Below are positions 23,128-34,800 of a stretch of DNA of 64,000 nt, piece by piece. Below the pieces are notes generated by a model, which saw only the letters and a program-made list of their open reading frames with translations, ran no database searches and was not told the DNA's origin. Position 1 is the stretch's first letter. The number at the start of each line of letters is the position of its first letter. Origin of the DNA: Antedon mediterranea (taxonomy: Eukaryota > Echinodermata > Crinoidea > Comatulida > Antedonidae); NCBI RefSeq assembly GCF_964355755.1, contig NC_092675.1, positions 2,328,312 through 2,392,311 of the forward strand, written 5' to 3'. The position numbers were made by a program, and so were the translations under genes.

Positions 23128-25831
23128 ATGACAGTTAATGGACGGTTTTTGGTTGTGGTTTCAGTTTTAGAAGGTAAGTTAAGTTACCAGTAAAATAACG
23201 GTGGTTCTAGACTAGGCCTAGAGACTAGCTAGGCCACCACCACCAGCAGGTCATAAAAGTTTGATCGATTTTAGGTGCCTCACACGCCTTCTTTAGTCTG
23301 GCCTAGACCTACTAAACAAGGCCGAACGGACTCGCTCTAGCCTACCAGGCGATACCGGGCCCCTACCTGCTGATACCGTGCGTAGATTAATATGACTGCT
23401 ATGCTATGAATAACACATCCTAATACTAACCTAATAGGCCTACTACTACTAGGCCTAGGCCTACTAATTTTTTACATTTTATTAATAATATTATTATTTT
23501 TATTACAATTAGGCCTACATCCTAAAGTAGTTAATCCATGTACAATGTAGCACACCTATGCATATGTATAATTCGAGACGCATAATAATTAGGGTATTCA
23601 TAAACTAATGCAAGGAGATTTCCATGAACAAGGACGTGCCTATAATTCTTTTTCAAAATACAAAAACAGCAAATTTCCTCAAGCAAAAAAAAAAAATCAA
23701 GGAAAATCTCAAGCTCTAGGAAACAAGAGGCATGCACAGTTTACACAGCAAAACGCCAAAAACATAATTTTATATCACTTTAAATGTTTCTAGTAGTAGG
23801 CTGACCGTAGGTCCAGGCCTACTGAGTTTTTAATTTTTTATATGATCACATTAGCCTATCTACAATGTATTCTTTAGGTCGGCATTTTCCAAAGAGAAGC
23901 CAGCATCAACTTCTCATTGAAACTAAATTTGATGGTGAAAATCTTGGTACAGACCCCGTCCAACATTCCACATCTCCAGTGTTTAACACCGAGCTGGCAT
24001 GGGAGCTCAACAAGAAAGCGCTCCACCAGCACAGACTTCAAAGAACACCACTGAAACTGCAATGTTACGCTGTTAATGTCGCCATGAAAACAAGAGAGAT
24101 GATTGGCTATATCATGTTGGATTTGAGGATGGCTAGTCAACCTGTGGACTCTCCTGCTAAATGTCCAGTGGTATGTTGACGGTTGTGGTGATTTCTCTTT
24201 TAGTTGCTGCACAAATATAACATATTTGAATTGTATCTCTATCAGAAAGAAATAATTAAATTAAATTGTCATAAAATTTCTATTTTATAGACTTGTGTTT
24301 TTAGCACATTATAATTATTTTAATTTAATTGTTATTGTTACATGTTTATGTCTCGTCATGTTGTATTTTTGTGAAGGTATATATGATTAGCTTTGGCTGG
24401 ATGGACCACCCTTTTGTTGAAATAAAAAAAAACCATATATATTTAAACAAAATTTATCTGTCTCAAATTTAAAGTAATCATAGCCTAATGGGATGACAAT
24501 TTTTAATAACTGAATTTTATAGCCAAATTATTACCTGTGTTGTTTGGTGGTCCAGTCTTACAGTCTTAATAAGTGACCATTAACAATAATTGTACTTGTT
24601 TGTTTTTGATATTCTAGCCTAGCAAATGGTATCCTCTTCTGAGTTGCAAGTATCAACAGATGAAGCCTGCGATTAAAGTAGCTATATCATTAGAAGTGGA
24701 CAATAAGCACACAGACAGTAGTTCAAAAGTAGTTCCTCAGAAAGTAGAAGGTATGGCCATCTTTTAACAATGTTTTACTGTATGTATTCTGCCTTTTCTG
24801 TCTTATGTATAAGTATAAATATGTCATTGTTTTTTAAAATATATTATTCTATATATTCATGTATATGATCTATATTTAGAAAAATCACATTTTGAATCGC
24901 AGTCAAAGCTAGCCAGCCTAAATGAAACAGAGGGAATCTTCCAAATAGGTCCTGTTGAATCCTGTCAAGAGCTCTTCCATTTGTCTGTAACAGTTGCATT
25001 TGCTACCAATTTAGCTCAGGTAAGTTTGTTGGTCTATATCGTGCCTACTTACCAGGATAAACCAACATAAACCTTTTCCCTTCCGAAGAGAGAACATAAC
25101 TCGAAAAGAATTGATAACACTGTAATGCCCCTCCAAGGCAGTGTTATAGTCCGGAGCCCATGCATGCCTCACCATTTCTTTTCAAGACATTGGAACGTTA
25201 ACACGTTCTGATGCGAGAGAATATATTGTTTACTGCTATTGATTAACTGAGCTATTGGTATACGAATGCCATTTGATCACGATAAATGCTTAAATGTACA
25301 TAATATGGTCATTTTGTAAGGGTGTGTGGCGCAGTGTGTTGGACATTGGACTACAGATCGTGAGATTATGGTTCAAATCCATTGCTTGTATCCTTAGGCA
25401 AGATACTTTACTTATGTTTGCCTCTCTCCACCCAAGTGTATAAATAGGTACCCAGTTTGACACAACTTTGCGATGATTACTAGCTGCATTATGGGAGTAT
25501 GTTTCCATACATGTTTGATGCAAAAAAAATGACTGCGGTAATAATGTTCAGCGCTTAGAGGTTTCACAACATTAGGCACTATATTATTGTTAAGTTCACA
25601 AGTACATTTTGGATATCATTTGTGTTTCAGTTAATTCCTACTAGTAAAGAATTCAGTAGTAGAGATGGTAACATTTTCTTCTTTTACTATTCACTGCTTG
25701 GACATGATGTAACAAATGAGCCATTTAAGGATTTGTTGTCACCAAATTTTGCTTCTGAAAGAGCGTCTGTCAAAATCAGGAGCAGTTTGGAGGCATTGAA
25801 TATTTATTTTCAAGAAAACCCAAAGTTACAG
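23128..25831 (+). CDS. CEP120: CEP120 exons 1-5: N-terminal C2 domain and start of the central region
   Basis: Residues 1-271. Exons 1-3 encode the first C2 domain (from VVVSVLEG through [10 protein letters not shown] to [10 protein letters not shown]). This is the part that mediates microtubule/tubulin interaction in the family. Exons 4-5 begin the conserved CEP120-specific region ([16 protein letters not shown], then [17 protein letters not shown] and [14 protein letters not shown]). The exon 2 donor used is CCAGTG|GTATGT and the exon 3 acceptor is ATTCTAG|CCTAGC; the alternative AG four bases later would break the frame. Confidence 0.92.
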
Positions 25832-28800
25832 GTATATACAATTTATATTTAAATCATATTAAACCCTGAAAAAATTGCGTATTTATTTATTTATTTATTT
25901 ATTCTGGTATAAAACTTACAACAAGTAGCCGCAAGGCTAAAAACGTTGCAATTACAAAATTACTATACAATACTTACATAACAATAAAAAGGATGTAAAA
26001 AATGAAATAACAACAATATCACTCTGACTCTTTGGCTCATGAACTATTGTTTAGCAAATTGATTATTGTAGGGATTGGTGAATTTTTAAATCTTTCGGTT
26101 CTCGGTTTGTATTGTTGATATTTGACCTTGCCGTTGCTTCGGAGAACACGAGGGATACTACGGATAGGGGGGAGCAAATAACTGAACTTGTCCGAATTCG
26201 ACATCTTCTTGCCAAAAGTCAGTACAAGATTATCACGCCTGACTTTTAGCAAAGGTAAATTTAAAAATTCTAAAGCTAATTCATATGAAATGTAATTAAG
26301 GCCAAGAATAATTTTTAGGGCCCTTTTTTTAACCCTTTCGATAAGTTTGGTATGAAATTGTGTAATGGTACCATGCCATACAGGGCAGGCGTACTCCAAT
26401 ATAGGCCGAATGTAACTCAAATAAATACATTTCATATCGTCAACTGGGGCATTAGCCCTACGTAAAATACAGAGTGTAAATAACCTACGGGAAGCCTTTG
26501 TAATTATTTCATTAACATGTAAATTCCACCTCAAGTCGTCTTGGATCAAAACTCCTAATAGCTTAATATGCTTCACAACCTGGAGTTCAGTGGCACTAAG
26601 AGAGAAGCTAGGAGGCGGTAACTCCCTTAACAAAAAATTAATCCTCATTATACTACATTTCTTGGGATTGGGGATCATATTGTTAACTTGGCACCAATTA
26701 GTCACATCGTCTAGGCTTGATTGCATAGATTGCTGTTTCCTATATTTAACGGATTCTCCAAGTGTAAGGTCATCTACATATTTCCATCCCCTGCAGCTTC
26801 CCGTGGAGATATCATTGATCATTGATCATTGATTTAACACTAGTTACAGAAAAATAAGGAAAACTACTGTGATATTTGGAAGCATTGTAAACTAGACCAA
26901 AAGCATGGTCAACTGTTCATGTAATTAATTTTTTCTATTTCTACTGACAGTCCACTGTGTACCTAGTTTTGTAACAGAATTAAGAAAGATAGTCAACCTT
27001 GCCGATAGAAAACAAAGCAGTAAACTCATGGTTGACCATTCAGATAAAAAACAGTTATTTTCACACATGGTTGACCATGCTGATAGCCACTACACAAAAT
27101 ATTGGATATCGTCACAGTCAACCATGCCTATAGAAAACACAAATTTATACGCACAGTTGAGCATGCCTATAGAAAACACTAATTTATACTGACAGTCGAC
27201 CATGCCTATATAAAACTAGGTTAAACACATGGTTGACTGTGCCTATAGAAAACATTAATTTATACTCACAGTTAACCATGCCTATATAAAACTAAATTAA
27301 ACACACAGTTGACTGTGCCTATAGAAAACACTAATTTATACTGACAGTCGACCATGCCTATATAAAACTAGGTTAAACACATGGTTGACTGTGCCTATAG
27401 AAAACATTAATTTATACTCACAGTCGACCATGTCTATATAAACTAAATTAAACACACAGTTGACTGTGCCTATAGAAAACACTAATTTATACTCAGTCAA
27501 CCATGCCTGTATAAAACTAAATTAAACACACAGTTGACTGTGCCTATAGAAAACACTAATTTATACTCACAGTCAACCATGCCTATATAAAACTAAATTA
27601 AACACACAGTTGACTGTGCCTATAGAAAACACTAATTTATACTCACAGTCAACCATGCCTATATAAAACTAAATTAAACACACAGTTGACTGTGCCTATA
27701 GAAAACACTAATTTATACTGACAGTCAACCATGCCTCTATAAAACTAAATTAAACACACAGTTGACTGTGCCTATAGAAAACACTAATTTATACTCACAA
27801 TCAACCATGCCTATATACAACTAAATTAAACACACAGTTGACTGTGCCTATAGAAAACACTAATTTATACTCACAATCAACCATGCCTATATACAACTAG
27901 ATTAAACACATGGTTGACTGTGCCAATAGCCTCATCCATGATCTTTACCTTTTCAAATTTGATGTATTTTTAGGTGCACCTCTGCCATGGCAATCAATCT
28001 CTAGGAAGCAGTGACATTCCATTAGCAGCCTTATTAAGTCCTCTCATTAACAGAGTACCCACTGTGGTTGAGGGCTCTTTTCAGCTTCACCCTCCAAAAT
28101 TGACATCAGTTTCAGCTGGCAAAGTGCCAACAGTTGGAGTATCTGTCATGATGAGAAGAGACGAAATCCCCATACAACCTGAAGAAGTGGTATGTATTTT
28201 GATATGATCTAATAAATTAACAAATGTTGGGAAAACAAATAAAATCCAACTGATTAAACACCCGTTTTTTTGCACAGAAGATGATGAAAATTTAAATGAT
28301 AATATGAACTTTATAAAAGAAAAGGAACAAGTTAGGGTACAGAATGTGGGCAGACTACAGCCAAAGACACGGAAGTGTGGAGGACAGAAATAGGTCCTTT
28401 TCTCCATGGGCAGAGAAGGAATTAAGACACCTGTCGCTCTTTGCATTTTGTCATGATATATTATTTACCTATTATTTTTATTAGTTAAACCCAGCAACAA
28501 CATCATCACCACACCAGACTCCAGTAAAAGATGAACAGGAGAAAGTTGTTCCTCAACCAGCTTCACCTGAAAGTGCTCAGATGAACACAGATATCAGCAG
28601 TATTATGGATGAAGAGAGTGAAACACACAAGAAACCAAAGAAAGAACAAACAAGTAAGTTTAATGGATGGCTCCAAGTTTAAAATGTCTATTTTTGTAAA
28701 TTGATAAAATTCCTATATTTTAACATTATGACAAAATCCTATAGCACCACTTTGTAAAAAATTGCTAATTTCATGGTTCTTGTTCTGCTCTACCGTTTTA

Positions 28801-31800
28801 GTTATAGAAATTTATACCCGGGCCGGAGCTACGCTTTGAATTACTTTTCAAAACATATGTATATTTCGATAATGTTCTTATGGTTTTGCTGATGTGGTAG
28901 ATATGCTCAATAAAACCCTCTACTGGCAAATCTTGTCCAGTAGTTGACAGATCCGCTGACAATGTTATTAGTGCGATTTCCAGGCAACTATATTCTATTC
29001 TACAAATGTTCTCAGCTGAGGTTACTTTGGTTAAATACTAATTTACAAGTTACTGTAAATTTCTATTATCTGCCTGACTTTTATTCTGATAGAATCGAAA
29101 GGTGATAGATATATAATTTGTAATATTTTTAAGCTTTTGTATGAAAAAGAAAAATATACTGTATGACTGAAACTAACTTGATTGTAGATCAGTTAAATAT
29201 ATTTGATTAAATTATGATGAACATTCACTGACTGCAAAGTTACTAACCGATGACCTATTTTACAATGAACCAGCACACCAATAATTGATATATATTATTC
29301 ATGAACTTGTAATGAATAGTTTATATTTAATGCTAGCCTGGACTATTAACTGCAAAAATAATAATAAACAACAATCAACACTGAACAATTGAAAAACGGT
29401 ATATCTTAGGCCAGCCTTTGGGTGTCTGGTTGATTACGGTATGAAATATCTCAATTTACATCTAAATTTAACAGGAAAAGAAAAGAAAAATCAAAAGAAA
29501 CCAAAGCATACATCCTCTCCGGCAAAGAAGAGTCCGAAAACAAACGTTGTTCCTGAGCTTAGTTCTACTAGTGATACATCTAAACAGAGCACTGTCCATG
29601 ACAACCATCACTACAGTTTCTCTATTGATCTGCGTAGCATCAAAGATGTGGACACTCCAAGTGTTGCCAACATTTATCTAAGGTTGTTAAAATGTAACTT
29701 CATAAATGCGTGTGTTTAGACTGTTTTTTGATGAATAATCAGTTTTTATATTTTTATATAACTTTTGGTTGGATATTTTAATCCCTATAATAAGACCAAT
29801 AAAAGGCTAATTTACAGTAAGCGTAATACCACATAATTTGTCCCACATGGAATCTGTTTTAGTGGGTTTCCGCTCAACCGCCAATCTGCTACGCGTTTTG
29901 TTTAAGTCATTAGAAAATACTTCTATATTTTTGTTTTCCACTTACCGTTACCACTTGTCTATAAATTGGCCTTAATAGTAACTATCTATATCCAGATGTG
30001 TGGTCCAAAAAAAGTAGAAAGGACAAGAAATCAGCAACTTTTACCTATTTTGTCAAATAAAATGCAGTAACCGTAAAGCTCTGTCTACACTATCAAACTA
30101 GTTTGACAAAAAAAGTGTGATATTTCAAAATATGGTGGTGATATGACATTATCATGTCCATATATGGGCACATCACATTTTTAAAGTTTTATAGTGTAGA
30201 TTAAGGCAATTATTCTTTTTTTTAAATAAATATGTAAAAATAGATGATATAGGCACATGTTTTGGTCACATAAAGTTTGATAGTATAAACAGAGCTTAAT
30301 GCAATTTTCTGCTTTGTATTCAGGTATAGTTATCTTTTCTTTGGAAGTTCATCACCGATTCAGACACACCCACCAGTTGAGGTCAAAAGACAAACAGAGG
30401 TGCTTTTACCACATTCATTCTGTGCTTTTGATTTTGCTACCACCCACCAAAAACTTACTCAAACATTCTTAAGGTAAGAATCTATGCCATAATTTTCACG
30501 TAGAGAATTGTTCACAGTTTACCATTCACTTGAGGTTTTTGTGTGCTGAAAATTAACTCTATTTTAATTAAAAGTTAAAGTCAAATAAACGACCTTTTTT
30601 CTTGGCAAGTCTAGGCCTAGACGCGGCGCCGAAGGCTAGCCCTATCCTACAGCAGTTTGAACATCTACAACAATACAGTACCTAGACCTACTGTACCTAC
30701 TGACACTGAATGATCCGTTTTTGATATTAACTTTTTTCAGAGTTCCATTGTTGATAGAAGTTTGGCACAGAGATAAAACTGCTAAGGATGTGTTACTTGG
30801 AATAGCCAAGATCAATCTCTCGCACATTTTGAATGCTGAAAAGGCACGAGTTGTTGTAAGTAATTGAACAATTGAATAACTAAAAAGCTTAGAAACTGAG
30901 CGAAAAAGGGCAATCTATTAAATTAAATTTTAATAAGCTCTTGTGACTCACTGTTTGTGGTCTGATACTGTAGTACTGTTTGCAAAAAAAAAATAACTTG
31001 AAAACAAACAAGATAAAGTTGCATACAAAAATACAAAGCTAATAAATACATAGCAAAGTGTTATATAAAATTAATTAATTTAATTATCAACAAAAAGTAT
31101 TTAATATGTAGGGGTTTTTCAAGTTATTAATGGTTTTATGCCTTGTGTATGCCTTTTAGTATACCCATTGGAGGATGTATTATTAAGTAAAGTTTTGACT
31201 ATAACTCTATTCTACAAAATGTTCTAGCTTCTTCTTTTCAAGATGGGCTTCTTTTCAAGATGGGCTTCTTATCAAGATGGGCTTCTTATCAAGATGGGCT
31301 TCTTTTCATGATGGGCTTCTTTTCAAGATGGGCTTCTTTTCAAGATGGGCTTCTTTTCAAGATGGGCTTCTTATCAAGATGGGCTTCTTTTCAAGATGGG
31401 CTTCTTTTCAAGATGGGCTTCTTTTCAAGATGGGCTTCTTTTCAAGATGGGCTTCTTATCAAGATGGGCTTCTTTTCAAGATGGGCTTCTTTTCATGATG
31501 GGCTTCTTTTCAAGATGGGCTTCTTTTCAAGATGGGCTTCTTTTCAAGATGGGCTTCTTATCAAGATGGGCTTCTTTTCAAGATGGGCTTCTTTTCATGA
31601 TGGGCTTCTTTTCAAGATGGGCTTCTTTTCAAGATGGGCTTCTTTTCAAGATGGGCTTCTTATCAAGATGGGCTTCTTTTCAAGATGGGCTTCTTTTCAT
31701 GATGGGCTTCTTTTCATGATGGGCTTCTTTTCAAGATGGGCTTCTTTTCAAGATGGGCTTCTTTTCATGATGGGCTTCTGTTCATGATGGGCTTCTTTTC

Positions 31801-34800
31801 AAGATGGGCTTCTTTTCAAGATGGGCTTCTTTTCATGATGGGCTTCTGTTCATGATGGGCTTCTGTTCAAGATGGGCTTCTTTTCAAGATGGGCTTCTTT
31901 TCAAGATGGGCTTCTTATCAAGATGGGCTTCTTTTCGAGATGGGCTTCTTTTCGAGATGGGCTTCTTTTCATGATGGGCTTCTTTTCAAGATGGGCTTCT
32001 TTTCATGATGGGCTTCTTTTCAAGATGGGCTTCTTTTCAAGATGGGCTTCTTTTCAAGATGGGCTTCTTTTCATGATGGGCTTCTTTTCAAGATGGGCTT
32101 CTTTTCATGATGGGCTTCTTTTCAAGATGGGCTTCTTTTCAAGAATGGCTTATTTTCGAGATGGGCTTCTTTTCAAGATGGGCTTCTTTTCAAGATGGGC
32201 TTCTTTTCAAGATGGGCTTCTTTTCAAGATGGGCTTTTTTTCAAGATGGGCTTCTGTTCATGATGGGCTTCTTTTCAAGATGGGCTTCTTTTCAAGATGG
32301 GCTTCTTTTCATGATGGGCTTCTTTTCAAGATGGGCTTCTTTTCAAGATGGGCTTCTTTTCAAGATGGGCTTCTTTTCAAGATGGGCTTCTGTTCATGAT
32401 GGGCTTCTGTTCATGATGGGCTTCTTTTCAAGATGGGCTTCTTTTCAAGATGGGCTTCTTTTCAAGATGGGCTTCTGTTCATGATGGGCTTCTTTTCAAG
32501 ATGGGCTTCTTTTCAAGATGGGCTTCTTTTCAAGATGGGCTTCTTTTCAAGATGGGCTTCTTTTCAAGATGGGCTTCTTTTCATGATGGTCTTCTTTTCA
32601 TGATTGGCTTATTTTCATGATTGGCTTATTTTCGAGATGGGCTTCTTTTCATGATGGGCTTCTTTTCAAGATGGGCTTATTTTCGAGATGGGCTTCTTTT
32701 CAAGATGGGCTTCTTTTCAAGATGGGCTTCTTTTCAAGATGGGCTTCTGTTCATGATGGGCTTATTTTCATGATGGGCTTCTTATCAAGATTGGCTTCTT
32801 TTCAAGATGGGCTTCTTTTCAAGATGGGCTTCTTTTCAAGATGGGCTTATTTTCGAGATAGGCTTCTTTTCATGATGGGCTTTTTTTCAAGATGGGCTTC
32901 TTTTCAAGATGGGCTTCTTTTCATGATGGGCTTATTTTCGAGATTACTTTAGCAAACCAAAGAGGGTTGATGTTTTACGGTAGTTTGGGAAAATACTTCT
33001 TTCATTATTGTTGTATAATATTTTCATATTTTAGAATTCTTCCTCTGGAGATTATGTTGGTTGGAGACAGATTTCAAGTTCAAATGTCATTGTTGAGTCA
33101 ATCAATCAGCAGCCAAAGGCAGTTGCCGAGTTGCTTGTTGTGTTGGGATTGGAGGATTATGGTCCAATAGGAACACATCAGATTGTTGTACCAGCATCTG
33201 AGTCACAGGTTAGTTGTGTATCATTCATAACACATGAATTTAATATAACATTCATTTTGTTCTCCACAAGTTAAGTGGCACCTTCCTCCTCCTTAGAGCT
33301 CTGTCTACACTATCAAACTTTATGTGACAACAACATGTGATGTGTCCATATATGGAAAAGATGATGTCATATCACTACCATGTTTGGGCATGTCACACTT
33401 TTTTTGTCACATTTGTTTGATAGTGCAGACAGTGCTTAATAGAAGGATATGCCTAGCAGATGTCTAAATATGCATTGGGTATAAAATTATCATAAAATGT
33501 TTGAGGACTTCTTACTCTCTTTTCCTATGCATGAACTGTCATCTATATATAATTTTAAATAATTCAATTCAATTTCTTTATTGCTGCAAATGCTATCAAG
33601 GGCTAATATCCGCTAAAACATACTACATCGTACAAACATATACATAGTTACATTTAAAGTTGTTGTTATCATTACTATAGTTATAATTAATACAGTGTAA
33701 TAAATTATAGGTCACAAATTAAATCTTTCAAAATTTACTCCAATTACTGTATGGCAGTAATAGAGTATGTATAAGATTACAGAACAATTAAGAATCTGTG
33801 TGATACAGTATTGAATATCGTGATTCCAACAATCGATTTTATTTTCAATTTATCGTGGTTTATGTATATTTGTTTAGGATATATCGAGTACTGAATCCAG
33901 CATACCCCCTCCAAAGAAACCTGATCCAAGAGAAACACAGGAATACAAAGCTGCAATGGAATTGGAAATGTGGAAAGAACAGCAAGCTGGTGAATTTGAA
34001 TGTCAGGTAAAGGTCCACCAAACACTATCAAACTTTATGTGAAAAAATGGTGTTCCCATATATGGACATGAAGATGTCATATCACTACCATATTTGGACA
34101 TATCACTACTATATTTGGGCACATCATACCTTTTTTGTCAAAGTAATTTGATAGTGTAGACAGAGCTTTAGAAATAGATACAAAGCTACTTGTAGAGCTG
34201 TAGCTTGTTGCTTGCCTTGCAATCTCAATGTGCAGGGTACAATCCTAACCTAGTGCGTTGTACTCCATCCCTAGCCTCATGGAATTATAAAAATGATAGT
34301 TTATCCATCCTGTTAATGGTGAGTTATTTGCTGTTGGATGTGCATAAATATTATTATACAAATAATGAATGTTTATGAGTGTAATGGTACAAATAATGGC
34401 ATGAGGTGAATGATGAAAGGTTATATATCATGCCATTCATTGTACCATTACACTCATAAACATTCATTATTTGTATACTATTGCACACCATGTGACCCAC
34501 AATCGTCCAATCAAATGACAGAAATGTATTGGTATATAATGACTGTTATTATATGCTATAAAGGTTTTTATCGGTCTTTTTGTGTATTATTTTCCACAAA
34601 GCTGAAAGAAAAGGAGCTTACATATATGCAGACACTAGCAGAGGAATGGAAAAAAAGGGACAAAGACAGGGAATCTATAGTTAAAAAGAAGGTAATAATC
34701 AAATATTTAACATCCAATAATATTAATAGTAATGAATGTTAAGTTGTATATGTAATAGTGTACAGTGGAGGGATTTTTTATGTGTTATAAAACAAATAAT

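Noticed and set aside
26590-26832. Plus-strand open frame of 80 codons
   Set aside because: Antisense of the LINE reverse transcriptase frame.
28202-28446. Minus-strand open frame of 119 codons overlapping CEP120 exon 6
   Set aside because: It is antisense to a well-supported exon, and the rest is low-complexity Phe/Ser-rich translation without support.
26880-32945. CRISPR-like arrays
   Set aside because: The repeats are contiguous minisatellites without unique spacers, in introns of an animal gene.
31260-32952. Several open frames of 70-175 codons made of [15 protein letters not shown] repeats
   Set aside because: They result from a 17-bp intronic tandem repeat with no stop in any sense frame. 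Nothing outside the array supports a gene.
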